Positions 31,994 to 40,959 are shown, counted from the stretch's first letter. The stretch: 64,000 nt of DNA from Pseudacidovorax sp. NFM-22 (GCF_021401245.1 NZ_JACBFY010000003.1:682001-746000), one strand, 5' to 3'. Notes: generated by a model from the sequence alone, not told the origin. Translations and numbers: made by a program.

Positions 31994-33549
31994 GGCGTCT
32001 CCGGCACGGCGGTGCGTCCAGCAAACTGGTAGAGCAGTTCGAGCGAATCCAAGCGGTAGGCGTCGAGGCTGAAGCCGTTGTCTTCAGAGGTGGGCAGCAC
32101 CTCGGCCACGAAATCGAGCGCAGGAAACACGTAGTAGTCCTGCGGCACGCAGTTGTCGGGCCCCATTCGGGCGACGACCGTGATGTCCGGATGAAGGCTC
32201 GTGTCGAAGCGGATTCGCCAGCGGTTGGACCCATGCGCCGTCTGCTGGCATCGGGCAATCACCAGGGAGGTGGTGAATTCATCGTTGACCGTCAACAGGT
32301 CAGTGGCCGCGTCGGTCTTCGTCCAGCCGCCCCACTCGGCGATGGAGGTCGCCATCTCGGAAATCAGCACCGGGTGCTTCTTGCGCAGCGCACGGTTGAT
32401 TTCGAGGTATGCATAGTCCCGGCGCGGCTGGTAGCCAATCAAGCTGTACGCCCGCAGGAGACTGCCGAATCGGCTACGGTACACCGAGCTTGATGGCGTT
32501 CCTTCTTCCTCGTCGATGACGATCCCGGACAGCGCGCCGTGCTTCTCGAGCGTTGCTCGCAGCACGGCTAACAGATGCTCGTCCTCAAGGTGGACCGCGC
32601 GCGCATCGATGATGGCGCGCGCGCGCAGGAATTGCTCCACTGGCACAATCCCGGAAAAGGCGCCATTGCACCGAACCCAGCTTTCCGGCGGATTGCGCAC
32701 ATGCTTGATCTTCAGCTTGAAGGACGTGCGGTTGTAGACGTTGTTGCCGACATATTTCTCGTTGGTGAGGATCTGGTGAATCGTGCCGCGTGTCCACGGC
32801 TTGCCCGCATCGGACAGAATGCCCTCACGATTCAGGGCTGATGCGATCACCCGTTCCGGACTTCCGTCGTCCAGGAACATGCGGTAGATCCGGGCTACCA
32901 CGGCCAGCTCTTCGGAGGGCCCTGGTACCAGAATCACTCGATCGGTCTGGATACTTTTTTTCTCGCCTCTGGAAAGAAGGCCTTTGACGGTGCCCGCCTC
33001 GTCAACAAGTTGCCGCCGCAGGCCAAATCCTGGTGCGCCGCCTTGCCGATAGCCGTGCTGAACAATGTTGCAGGCTCCCGCGAACACCTTCACCGAGAGT
33101 TCGCGGCTGTACTCTGCCGCCATGCTCCGCTTGATGCCGATGAACACGGTGGAGGGCAGTGAGCCGTCGTTGTTGAACGGCTCCGCGCAGTAGATGACTC
33201 GGATGCCTCGACTCTTGCAGGCATGTTCGTAGACTGCAGCTTCGTCCGGATCTGGGAAGCGCCCCCAGCGACTCACGTCGTAAACAAGAACAGCGGAGAA
33301 GCTGGGTGAGGGTGCGCGTACGTCGTGGAGTAGCGCCTGGAGGCCATTGCGGCCCTTGAGGTTCAACCCACTCTTGCCGGCATCCTCATAGGTCTTGACG
33401 ATGCGCATCCCATGCCGCTTCGCATAGTCGGCGATGGCGGCAGATTGGTTTTCCGTCGAGTAGCGCTGATGTTCGGTCGACATCCGAACGTACTGAGCCA
33501 CGGGCAGTTCGTGAGCTTGTACCTGTTTCGCACCAGTGTCGTCGTTCAC
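31990..33549 (-). CDS. Large serine recombinase
   Basis: A 519-residue recombinase. The resolvase domain (residues 17-165) has VAQYVRMSTEHQRYSTENQ with Ser24 as the predicted nucleophile, KTYEDAGKSGLNLKGRNGLQ and LVYDVSRWGRFPDPDEAA. A recombinase domain follows (PERVIASALNREGIL, IHQILTNEKYVGNNVYNR). I start at GTG 33549, with GAGGG upstream, just before the conserved block; the longer frame has an unrelated Arg-rich extension. It is the first gene of an operon with two ParB-like genes and is probably the mover of this segment. Confidence 0.92.
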   Translation of the reverse strand: MNDDTGAKQVQAHELPVAQYVRMSTEHQRYSTENQSAAIADYAKRHGMRIVKTYEDAGKSGLNLKGRNGLQALLHDVRAPSPSFSAVLVYDVSRWGRFPDPDEAAVYEHACKSRGIRVIYCAEPFNNDGSLPSTVFIGIKRSMAAEYSRELSVKVFAGACNIVQHGYRQGGAPGFGLRRQLVDEAGTVKGLLSRGEKKSIQTDRVILVPGPSEELAVVARIYRMFLDDGSPERVIASALNREGILSDAGKPWTRGTIHQILTNEKYVGNNVYNRTSFKLKIKHVRNPPESWVRCNGAFSGIVPVEQFLRARAIIDARAVHLEDEHLLAVLRATLEKHGALSGIVIDEEEGTPSSSVYRSRFGSLLRAYSLIGYQPRRDYAYLEINRALRKKHPVLISEMATSIAEWGGWTKTDAATDLLTVNDEFTTSLVIARCQQTAHGSNRWRIRFDTSLHPDITVVARMGPDNCVPQDYYVFPALDFVAEVLPTSEDNGFSLDAYRLDSLELLYQFAGRTAVPETP

Positions 33550-33682
33550 CTTGCGCCCTCGATTGCGGCGGTGCGCCGCGGGTTGAGAAGCTAAAGGCGG
33601 TGTATGACAGCGACGTGACGCAGACCAACGGCGCCTGCCCGACAGCTGCATTGCAATGACGCGATGCCGCGTCTGCCATGGC

Positions 33683-33991
33683 TCAAGCGTTCGGCGTTTT
33701 CGATCCGGGTAGGTCGTCCAACTTCTTGGCCAGATCCATCAGCAGCCTGGGCAAGGGGGATGCGGGCTTTAAGGACGGACCCGAGTCTGCCTGCGAGAAG
33801 GCTGAGGCGACGGCACTTGCCGCTGCGAGGTCTTGGAGTCTGACGGTCCCGTTGAGGTGCAGCAGTTGCATGAGTCGAAGGACCAACTCTCGCAACATGG
33901 CAATCTCCGCATCCTGGGCTGCCTGGTCCTCTTCCATCTCATCCATTGCAAGTTCGAGAAGTTCAATACGCGCAGCATCTTTTGAAGTCAT
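33683..33991 (-). CDS. Small hypothetical protein with coiled-coil
   Basis: A 102-residue protein. Residues 1-55 are strongly helical and acidic (IELLELAMDEMEEDQAAQD, IAMLRELVLRLMQLLH), suggesting a coiled coil. The C-terminal half is Pro/Ser-rich. ATG 33991 has AAGG eight bases upstream. It lies 134 bases upstream of the recombinase in the same direction and could be part of the element. No family recognised. Confidence 0.6.
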   Translation of the reverse strand: MTSKDAARIELLELAMDEMEEDQAAQDAEIAMLRELVLRLMQLLHLNGTVRLQDLAAASAVASAFSQADSGPSLKPASPLPRLLMDLAKKLDDLPGSKTPNA

Positions 33992-34014
33992 TTCCAAACC
34001 TTAGCGGTGTGCAA

Positions 34015-34269
34015 CCCCTGAAATATGTGCCAATCGGACTGCGAGAAATCGAATTTGGGTGCAGCGCGAGCAATCTGCGTGGCGAACTGGTCCACGCCCT
34101 GAGCATGGCGCCCCATGAGGGCATCGCGTTGCGTCATGTGCGCGAGGGCCAATTGTCGGGCTGGAAGGGCGCCGCTGCATCCAATGCAATGCGCAACGCC
34201 GTGGTCTATGGCCGCACCTGGGCCAATAGCGCCGAGCGCAGTACCTGGTTGCCCGCTTCCCTGCGCTAA
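34015..34269 (+). pseudogene. Fragment of an unrecognised protein
   Basis: An open frame reads KYVPIGLREIEFGCSASN, then HVREGQLSGWKGAAASNAM and VVYGRTWANSAERSTWLPAS, with a stop at 34269. The composition looks protein-like, but there is no good start, and the upstream frame is antisense to the coiled-coil gene. It is probably the C-terminal remainder of a lost gene. I do not recognise the family. Confidence 0.35.
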
Positions 34270-34527
34270 TGCGACTGGAGCGCCCTCACTGCGCCCGAAC
34301 ACACAAACCCCCAGCCTCCTACTCTTGCGGAACAAACCATTGCAACTCGACAGCGCCGCGAGTCCCACAACGTTCCCCTCGTCATTTGACGCTTCGAGCC
34401 GCTCCAACCAGTCTTCGTCAATCGCACCAGACGACAGCCCCGACGCGTCGAGGCGGGCTTTCTTGCTTTGCCTGCAGGCGTAGGCGGACGTCGACCAGAT
34501 GAATGGTTGATCGGATAAGGAGACTAA

Positions 34528-34544
34528 ATATATGATTCATATAT
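34528..34544. promoter_or_regulatory. AT-rich palindrome, putative operator of the ParD-like gene
   Basis: ATATATGA (34528-34535), one base, TCATATAT (34537-34544) is a perfect inverted repeat in an otherwise GC-rich region, 21 bases before the ParD-like start. Type II antitoxins commonly bind such palindromes to autoregulate. Confidence 0.6.
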
Positions 34545-34565
34545 ACTTCATACATGGAGGATGCG

Positions 34566-34778
34566 ATGGGCATCGTAAACATCGACGACGAACTTCACGA
34601 CCAGATCCGCAAGGCCAGCACCGTGACGTGCCGCTCAATCAACGCCCAGGCGGCGTTCTGGGTGAAGGTTGGCATGCTCTGCGAAACCAATCCCACGCTC
34701 TGCTTCAACGAGCTCGTTGCCCGGGAACTGCGAGACGCTGGCGTGAAGGCGCAGCGCATCAAGATCGCCTCGCCATGA
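34566..34778 (+). CDS. ParD-like antitoxin-family protein
   Basis: A 70-residue protein: MGIVNIDDELHDQIRKAST, SINAQAAFWVKVGMLCETNP. This is the ParD-like family (ribbon-helix-helix type). GGAGG five bases before ATG 34566 decides the start over an earlier in-frame ATG. Its stop overlaps the methionine aminopeptidase ATG (ATGA). This ParD-like/map pairing is frequent in beta- and gammaproteobacteria, where the enzyme takes the place of a ParE toxin. Confidence 0.85.
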   Translation: MGIVNIDDELHDQIRKASTVTCRSINAQAAFWVKVGMLCETNPTLCFNELVARELRDAGVKAQRIKIASP

Positions 34779-35543
34779 CCAAGCGTCCCGAAGAGATCGC
34801 TTTGATGGCGGATTCTGGCCGCCTGCTCGCGGAGGTGTTCAGCCAACTTGACCGGATGTCCTTGGCTGGCGTGTCCACGTTGGAGGTCAACGACCGCGTC
34901 GATGCCTTCATCGTTGAAGAACTGCACGCGCGTCCCGCCAGCAAGGGCCAGTACGGCTTTGCCTTTGCGCTCAATGCCTCGCGCAACGAGGTGGTCTGCC
35001 ACGGCGTGCCATCCAGCGCGGAGGTGCTTAAAAGCGGGGATATTGTCAACTTCGACATTACGCTGGAAAAGAACGGCTACATCGCCGATGCCAGCAAGAC
35101 TTACCTGGTCGGCACGGTGTCGCCCGATTGCCGCACGGTTGGTTCAGGTGACACATGAGGCGATGTGGAAGGGCATCCGTGCAGTCAGGCCGGGTGCCCG
35201 GCTCGGCGACGTGGGCCATGCCATTGAGCGCCATGCACGCCGAAACGGATACTCGGTGGTGCGGGAGTATTGCGGGCATGGGATCGGGCGCGAAATGCAC
35301 GAGGAGCCGCAGGTGCTGCACTTCGGCAGACCCGGCACCGGCCTCGTCCTGCGGGAAGGCATGGTGTTCACCATCGAGCCGATGGTCAACGAAGGCCGAG
35401 CCGCGGTCGAAACGCTCCATGACGGCTGGACTGTCGTCACGTGCGATGGGCGGCTTTCGGCCCAGTTTGAGCACACGGTGGCCGTTACACGCCATGGCGT
35501 ACAGGTGCTGACCTTGCGGCCAGGCGAAAACGTGCCGCACTGA
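34775..35543 (+). pseudogene. map: Type I methionine aminopeptidase with a frameshift
   Basis: The first frame encodes MTKRPEEIALMADSGRLLAE to VNFDITLEKNGYIADASKTY and stops at 35158. The rest of the enzyme continues in another frame (LVQVTHEAMWKGIRAVRPG, YCGHGIGREMHEEPQVLHFG, VFTIEPMVNEGRAAVETLHD) to 35543. The metal ligands are split: Asp residues in the first part, His and Glu in the second. One extra A at CGCACGG near 35136 explains it. Either the gene is inactivated or the base is a sequencing error. The N-terminal part alone lacks the active site. Confidence 0.88.
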
Positions 35544-35691
35544 CTCTTCGTCGGCACTGTTAGAAACGGGCCACCACGTGGGCGCAATGTGCAGCCCTGA
35601 GGCTGTAGGAAGCGGCGCGCACTAAGATCTGCCGAAAGCAGTTGCGCTGTGAGGCGTCCGATGCTCTTCTTCAAGGCTAAAGGAGATCATC

Positions 35692-35877
35692 ATGTCGGAC
35701 GACCGCACGCAAGCCCATGGCCAGGACCGCAGCCGCATCAACATTCATGAGGACTACGAAGTCCATGACTGGGCCAAGAGGTTCGGCGTGACGCCGGACC
35801 TGCTGCGCACGGCGGTGGAGGCCGTCGGCCCCGAAGCCACGAACGTCGAGCAGTACCTGAGCGCCGAGAAGAAGTAG
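35692..35877 (+). CDS. DUF3606 domain protein
   Basis: A 61-residue protein of the DUF3606 family: RSRINIHEDYEVHDWAKRFG, VTPDLLRTAVEAVGPEATNV. Such small proteins are common near stress and repair genes in Burkholderiales, and the function is unknown. ATG 35692 follows AAAGGAGATCATC. It lies eight bases before ligD and is probably co-transcribed with it. Confidence 0.9.
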   Translation: MSDDRTQAHGQDRSRINIHEDYEVHDWAKRFGVTPDLLRTAVEAVGPEATNVEQYLSAEKK

Positions 35878-35885
35878 AGGTGCGC

Positions 35886-38423
35886 ATGCCCGCCTCTACG
35901 CGCCAGAAGCGCGGGCTGCAGGCGTACACCGCGAAGCGCAACTTCGCCCTCACGCCCGAGCCGCACGGGCAGGAGCAGCAGGGCAACTCCACAGCGTTGA
36001 GCTTCGTCATCCAGAAGCATTGGGCGAGCCGGCTGCATTACGACTTCAGGCTGGAGCTTGATGGGGTGATGCTGAGCTGGGCCGTGCCCAAGGGGCCCTC
36101 CTACGACCCCGCGGTGAAGTCCATGGCCATCCAGGTCGAAGACCATCCGGTCAGCTACAACAGCTTCGAAGGCACCATTCCTGCCAAGCAGTACGGCGCT
36201 GGCGAGGTGATCGTCTGGGACCAGGGCACCTGGGAGCCGGTGGGCGATCCTCGGGAGGGCCTGGAGGTCGGCAAGATTCTGTTCCGACTGCATGGTCAGA
36301 AGCTGGCCGGCCTCTGGGAGCTGGTTCGCATCTCCAAGCCGGGGGAGAAGAAGCAGGACCAGTGGATGCTCTTCAAGAAGAAGGGCGACGCCTGGGCACG
36401 CTCTTCTACCGACTACGACGTCGTCACCGCATTGCCGGACAGCGTGGTCGCGCATCCCTTGGGGCTGGTCGAAGAGCGTGAGCCCAAAGCGCCGCCGCCC
36501 CGTAAGGATGAAGCGCCGGACCTGACCAATGCGGTGCCGATCAGGAAGCTCCCGAAGACCTTTGCGCCGCAGCTCGCAAGGCTGACCGAGCAGGTGCCGG
36601 CGGGCGACTGGATCGCCGAGAACAAGTTCGACGGCTACCGCGTGCTGGCCCGGATCGAGCAAGGCCGCAGCAGGCTCTTCACGCGCAATGGCCACGACTG
36701 GACGGAAAAGCTCCAGAGCCTTGCCGATGCCGTCGATGCGATGGACCTGGTCGATGCCTGGATCGATGGAGAAATTGTGGTCGCGGACAGCCAGGGCGTG
36801 CCCAGTTTCAACGCGCTGCAGAACGCCATCGACAGCGCGAAGAGCGAAGCCATCACCTATTTCGTCTTCGACCTGCCCTATGTGGGCGACACGGACCTGC
36901 GCGCCGTGCCGCTGCGAAGCCGCCGCGTGGTGCTGAAGGAACTCATGAAGGAGCGTGGCTCCGACCGGGTGCGCTTCAGCGAAGCCCTGGATGCCGAGCC
37001 CTCGCAGTTGCTGGGTGCGGCCTGTCAGCTGGGCCTGGAAGGCCTGATCCTGAAGGATCCGCAGGCCCCGTATGTGTCCGAGCGCTCCGACACCTGGCTC
37101 AAGCTCAAGTGCCAGAAGCGGCAGGAGTTCGTCGTGGTGGGCTACACGGTGCGAGGCGGAACGACCAATGCGGTGGGCGGCCTGCTGTTGGCGGTGTACG
37201 AGGGCGATGCGCTGCGATACGTGGGCAATGTCGGGACCGGCTTCGACTCGGCGACGGCACGGGCGCTGTACGACAGGCTCCAGGTGTTGGCGACCGACAC
37301 GCCCGCAGTCGACCCTGGCACGGTGAAGCCGGGGCGCTGGTCCCGGCGAACGGCTGGCAGCGAGCGGTGGGTGCGCCCCGAGATGGTGGTCGAGGTCGCG
37401 TTCGCGGAATGGACGCCCGAGCGGCACGTACGCCATGCGATCTTCAAGGGCGTGCGCGCCGACAAGCCGCCGCAGGACATCCGAATCGAACAGGTGGCGA
37501 AGAAACGAGCCGAGCCGCGCAAGGCGAAGTTGGCCGCGCCTGTGGTGGTGACGCACCCGGACCGGGTTATCGACCCCTCGACAGGTCTGCGCAAGGTGGA
37601 CCTGGTGCGCTACTACGAGAGCGTCGCCGAATGGATGCTGCCTCACCTCGCACACCGGCCGGTATCGCTGGTGCGGGCTCCGCAGGGGGTGACGGGGCAG
37701 CTGTTCTTCCAGAAGCATCCGGAGACGCGCGTGCCCGGCCTCGGCCAGCTCGACCCCGACCTGTGGCCCGGGCATGCGGCCCTGCTCGTGGTGGACAGCG
37801 CCAAGGCCTTGGTGGCGGCGGCGCAGATGAACACCGTCGAGTTCCACACCTGGAATTCGACCGCCCGAAAGATCGACCAGCCGGACCGGGTCGTGTTCGA
37901 CCTGGACCCGGGGGAGGGCGTGAGCTGGGCCGAGCTGCAGGAGGCGGCCCTGCTCACCCGCACCTTGTTGCACGAACTGGGGCTCGAGGCTTGGCTGAAG
38001 ACCTCGGGCGGCAAGGGCCTGCATGTGGTCGTGCCGATCCAGCCCCGGCTGGCCTTCGACGCCGTCAAGCAGTTCTCGCGGGACGTCGTGGCGCACATGG
38101 CACGGGTGATCCCACAGCGCTTCGTGGCCAAGAGCGGGCCGTCCAACCGCAAGGGCCGGATCTTCATCGACTACCTGCGCAACGGGCATGGGCAGACCAC
38201 GGCCGCGGCCTTCTCGGCCCGCTCCAGGCCGGGCATGGGCGTGTCCGTGCCCATCGCCTGGGAGCAGCTCGGCGAGGTGAAGAGTGGCGCGCAGTGGACC
38301 GTGCTCACGACGCGGGAGTACCTGTCGTTCCAGAAGAGCGATCCGTGGGCGGGGTACTGGAAGAGCCGGCAGGTGATTGCGCCGGCGGTCAAGACGCTGG
38401 CTGCGGCAGGGCGAGGCAGATAG
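35886..38423 (+). CDS. ligD: Multidomain DNA ligase D (PE-LIG-POL order)
   Basis: An 845-residue protein. Residues 1-190 are the 3'-phosphoesterase (FVIQKHWASRLHYDFRLELD, EGTIPAKQYGAGEVIVWDQG). About 225-530 is the ATP-dependent ligase, with nucleotidyl lysine K247 in ENKFDGYRVLARIE and LEGLILKDPQAPYVSERSD. About 545-840 is the primase/polymerase (VEFHTWNSTARKIDQPDRVV, FDLDPGEGVSWAELQ, LKTSGGKGLHVVVPI). It repairs double-strand breaks by end joining, normally with Ku. No ku gene is in the window. The domain order is the Pseudomonas-like one. AGAGG five bases before ATG 35886 sets the start. Confidence 0.96.
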   Translation: MPASTRQKRGLQAYTAKRNFALTPEPHGQEQQGNSTALSFVIQKHWASRLHYDFRLELDGVMLSWAVPKGPSYDPAVKSMAIQVEDHPVSYNSFEGTIPAKQYGAGEVIVWDQGTWEPVGDPREGLEVGKILFRLHGQKLAGLWELVRISKPGEKKQDQWMLFKKKGDAWARSSTDYDVVTALPDSVVAHPLGLVEEREPKAPPPRKDEAPDLTNAVPIRKLPKTFAPQLARLTEQVPAGDWIAENKFDGYRVLARIEQGRSRLFTRNGHDWTEKLQSLADAVDAMDLVDAWIDGEIVVADSQGVPSFNALQNAIDSAKSEAITYFVFDLPYVGDTDLRAVPLRSRRVVLKELMKERGSDRVRFSEALDAEPSQLLGAACQLGLEGLILKDPQAPYVSERSDTWLKLKCQKRQEFVVVGYTVRGGTTNAVGGLLLAVYEGDALRYVGNVGTGFDSATARALYDRLQVLATDTPAVDPGTVKPGRWSRRTAGSERWVRPEMVVEVAFAEWTPERHVRHAIFKGVRADKPPQDIRIEQVAKKRAEPRKAKLAAPVVVTHPDRVIDPSTGLRKVDLVRYYESVAEWMLPHLAHRPVSLVRAPQGVTGQLFFQKHPETRVPGLGQLDPDLWPGHAALLVVDSAKALVAAAQMNTVEFHTWNSTARKIDQPDRVVFDLDPGEGVSWAELQEAALLTRTLLHELGLEAWLKTSGGKGLHVVVPIQPRLAFDAVKQFSRDVVAHMARVIPQRFVAKSGPSNRKGRIFIDYLRNGHGQTTAAAFSARSRPGMGVSVPIAWEQLGEVKSGAQWTVLTTREYLSFQKSDPWAGYWKSRQVIAPAVKTLAAAGRGR

Positions 38424-38505
38424 CGGAAGCCGGTGCTCCGGCACTCCAAGCAGATCGCCGAGCTGGCATCCAGAAACAGGGCTTCGTCTTAGCCTGGGAG
38501 AGTTT

Positions 38506-38808
38506 TCACGGATCGGCCCGCAGCTGTGTCCAGATGGTGATGCTCCGAGGCTTGGCCAGAACTTGCGCCAGGGCGGCATTCCAATCCCTCCGGTAGTCCC
38601 GCTGCAGTTGCACGGTCAGCACGTCCTGACGGTCGCTCCAGGTCTCGTGCAGCTGAAACCTGTTCGGCCGGTCCGGATCGACGTGCAGTGCCGCTCGCAC
38701 GAAGGTGGTTTCGCCGCGCATGGCATCGAGAACGCCGTCCAGCAACGCGTGAAAGCGCTTCACCTCCGTCGGCTTGACCTCGAAGGTGATCACGTAGGTC
38801 TCGTTCAT
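38506..38808 (-). CDS. Antibiotic biosynthesis monooxygenase-like (YgiN type)
   Basis: A 100-residue single ABM-domain protein: ETYVITFEVKPTEVKRFHAL, RAALHVDPDRPNRFQLHETW. These small dimeric proteins oxidise quinols or act as accessory proteins without cofactor. It is the last gene of a leftward operon (SnoaL-like, hydrolase, thioesterase), 25 bases after the thioesterase. Confidence 0.85.
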   Translation of the reverse strand: MNETYVITFEVKPTEVKRFHALLDGVLDAMRGETTFVRAALHVDPDRPNRFQLHETWSDRQDVLTVQLQRDYRRDWNAALAQVLAKPRSITIWTQLRADP

Positions 38809-38833
38809 CGATGGATACCTTTGTTGCGGCGGA

Positions 38834-39247
38834 TCAGGTCAGCGCCACGGTCACCAGTGCTTGCGCGATCGCAAGGCCTGTGTCGCTGGCGACTTCCACC
38901 CGGACGGCGTGCTGGCGCGCCCCACTGCGCAGCACGAGTCCGGTCGCGAGCAGCCCGCAGCCGTCTGCCGACGCGAGGTAGCTGATTGCCAGGTTGGCGG
39001 TCGCCCCCCCGGCTGGCGGTCGGTGGGCCGCGGACACCGCGGTGGCGACGGCCACGACATCCGCCAAGGCGGCAATCACCCCTCCATGCACCATCGCGCC
39101 TTCGGTGACGTTGCCGGCCGAGAACGGCAGTCGCACCTGCACCCGGCCAGGTTCTACGTGGGCGAGGCACAGGCCGAGCCGCAGTGCGACGGGCGAACCG
39201 AGCAGCCGCGCCGCGATGAGTTCGTGCGCGATGGCGGGCGCGATCAT
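38834..39247 (-). CDS. PaaI-type hotdog thioesterase
   Basis: A 137-residue hotdog protein: GNVTEGAMVHGGVIAALADV is the PaaI signature (HGG followed by a conserved Asp). It hydrolyses acyl- or aryl-CoA thioesters. The start overlaps the hydrolase stop (ATGA). In this operon it could release a CoA-bound intermediate of aromatic or terpenoid breakdown. Confidence 0.88.
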   Translation of the reverse strand: MIAPAIAHELIAARLLGSPVALRLGLCLAHVEPGRVQVRLPFSAGNVTEGAMVHGGVIAALADVVAVATAVSAAHRPPAGGATANLAISYLASADGCGLLATGLVLRSGARQHAVRVEVASDTGLAIAQALVTVALT

Positions 39248-40038
39248 GGCGCTGCTCGCCGTGCGATGTCATCGGCCAGTCGGCGCGCATGCGTGACCAT
39301 GACGCCGTGCGCCACGCCCTCGTAGACGACGAGTTCTGCGCCCGGGATCGTCTGGGCGTACACGCGGCCGCTGAGGTCCAGCGGTGCGGAGGCGTCGCGA
39401 TCCCCATGGATGACGGTGACCGGCAGGTCGAGGCCCGCTGCATCTGCCGAGAGGTCGCTGTGGGCGATGGTCCGTTGGAACTCCACGACCGCACGCCGAG
39501 AGCAATCCAGCACCATGGCAGCCATCCAGTCGTTGATGCGCACAGGGGTGCCAGGCGCGAAGGGCCCGATGTTGGCGTCGATCCAGGCCGACAGGTCGCT
39601 GCCGAGTTGCTCGCACAGCAGCTCCACCACCTCGGCCGTGATCCCGCCCTGGCCGATCACGCGCGGACCGGTTGCGCCCACGAGGATCAGCCGGGTAACT
39701 CGTTCACGGCCATGGCGCCTGAGATAACGCAGAGCCTCGCCTCCCGCGCCCGAGTGGGCCACCAGCGTGACGCCGCGCAGGTCCAGGTCTTCCAGCACCG
39801 CGGCCAGGTCGTCGGCCAGGGCGTCGTAGTCGTAGCCCGCCCGGTCGGTGGACCGGCCATGGCCGTTGCGGTCGTAGGCGACGGTGCGCAGGCCGGCGGC
39901 ATTGAGGTGAAGCATGGTCTCACCCCAGATGCGGCCGTCCATGGCCCAGCCTGCCAGCAGGACCACGGGCGGCCCCTCGCCCCAATCGCGGACATGGAGT
40001 ACGTGGCCGTCGCCGCGTGGTATCGAGGCGCGGCTCAT
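39244..40038 (-). CDS. Alpha/beta hydrolase
   Basis: A 264-residue alpha/beta hydrolase fold: VVLLAGWAMDGRIWGETMLH, VAYDRNGHGRSTDRAGYDYD. The nucleophile is Ser in LVAHSGAGGEALRYLRRHG, with Asp in VIHGDRDASAPLDLSGR and His in YEGVAHGVMVTHARRLADD. It overlaps both neighbours by ATGA. The substrate is not evident; esters or epoxide-type substrates are possible. Confidence 0.92.
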   Translation of the reverse strand: MSRASIPRGDGHVLHVRDWGEGPPVVLLAGWAMDGRIWGETMLHLNAAGLRTVAYDRNGHGRSTDRAGYDYDALADDLAAVLEDLDLRGVTLVAHSGAGGEALRYLRRHGRERVTRLILVGATGPRVIGQGGITAEVVELLCEQLGSDLSAWIDANIGPFAPGTPVRINDWMAAMVLDCSRRAVVEFQRTIAHSDLSADAAGLDLPVTVIHGDRDASAPLDLSGRVYAQTIPGAELVVYEGVAHGVMVTHARRLADDIARRAAP

Positions 40039-40397
40039 GCGGCGGAACCGTCGAGGAAGCCGATCACTTCGGCGATGCGGCCGTCGGGATCCAGCCGCAC
40101 GACGTCCGTCCCGGCGGCCACCGCGGAGCCTCCGTGGGGCGCCAGCGTCCACGAGAAGCGCACGAAGTGCCCGTGCGTGTCGGGCGTGCCGCGAAGGGTG
40201 AAGGCATGCCCGGGAAACCGCGCGCGCGCCGCCGAGATCATCGTGGCGATGCCGTCGCGGCCTTCGCCTTGCATCATCGGGTCGGCATAGACGGCATCGG
40301 CCCGCCAGTTGGCGGCCAGGCGGCGGCCGCGCGAGGCGTCGTCGGCGTCGTTCCACACGGCCAGGTAGTCGTGGGCAAGGGTGTTCGGATCGATCAT
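40035..40397 (-). CDS. SnoaL/NTF2-like protein
   Basis: A 120-residue SnoaL-like protein: AHDYLAVWNDADDASRGRRL, ADAVYADPMMQGEGRDGIA, and a C-terminal RLDPDGRIAEVIGFLDGS strand. ATG 40397 has CCAGGAGC nine bases upstream, which excludes the longer frame. It is the first gene of the four-gene leftward operon and overlaps the hydrolase (ATGA). Enzyme or binding roles are both known in this fold. Confidence 0.87.
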   Translation of the reverse strand: MIDPNTLAHDYLAVWNDADDASRGRRLAANWRADAVYADPMMQGEGRDGIATMISAARARFPGHAFTLRGTPDTHGHFVRFSWTLAPHGGSAVAAGTDVVRLDPDGRIAEVIGFLDGSAA

Positions 40398-40464
40398 GTT
40401 CAGCTCCTGGTTGAGGTGCGCCGAGTGTGAGGAGCCGGACGGTGAAATGCGATGACCTCGCAGG

Positions 40465-40734
40465 TCATGGCGGTGCTCTGCGGCGGGCACTGACGTGGCG
40501 CGCCGAGATGCAAGCATTTCGTTCAACCGACTGCGCGGCGAACCACGCCCGTGCCCAGCGCATTCGGCTGCATGCCCTGATGGCTGCGCCGAAGAGGCGG
40601 GCGTCGAAGCCGGCCTCGACCTCGCCCAGCATCTTGCTGAGTGCGGGCTGGCTCAAGTGCAGGCGCGTGGCAGCGCCGCGAATGGTGGCGGCCTCGCTCA
40701 AGGCGACCAACGTTTTGTTCTGACGCAGATGCAA
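40465..40734 (-). pseudogene. LysR regulator N-terminal remnant
   Basis: The HTH of a LysR-type regulator is intact (LVALSEAATIRGAATRLHL, SQPALSKMLGEVEAGFDARL), but after LFGAAIRA the frame becomes unrelated and no effector domain follows. It lies directly upstream of the SnoaL operon in the same direction. The operon may have lost its regulator. Confidence 0.72.
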
Positions 40735-40907
40735 CCTCAGGGACCAAGTGGCCGGTCCGACTGCGCGCAGCTAGAAGGCACAGGACAACGTGCTGGGTGC
40801 TTGGCAAGAGCGCTGGATCGCGCTTGGCAGCTCGGTGTTAGCCGGACGCTATTCACCTGAGCATGCGCAATCCGGTCGTTGACAGCCTCGCGATCGATTT
40901 CTATAGT

Positions 40908-40951
40908 TCCATTTATCAAATCAAAAAGTTCCGAATGACGGAACAAATGGA
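40908..40951. promoter_or_regulatory. Nested inverted repeats upstream of the SDR gene, IclR-type operator candidate
   Basis: GTTCCG (40928-40933), AATGA, CGGAAC (40939-40944) is a perfect inverted repeat. TCCATTT (40908-40914) and AAATGGA (40945-40951) form an outer pair. The site lies nine bases before the SDR start, and an IclR gene is in the same cluster. Repression by that regulator is the simplest reading. Confidence 0.6.
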
Positions 40952-40959
40952 GACGAGGC

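Noticed and set aside
35754-38579. A 941-codon open frame on the minus strand
   Set aside because: It is exactly antisense to ligD, whose domains and motifs are clear. High GC opens long antisense frames, and the product has no recognisable motif.
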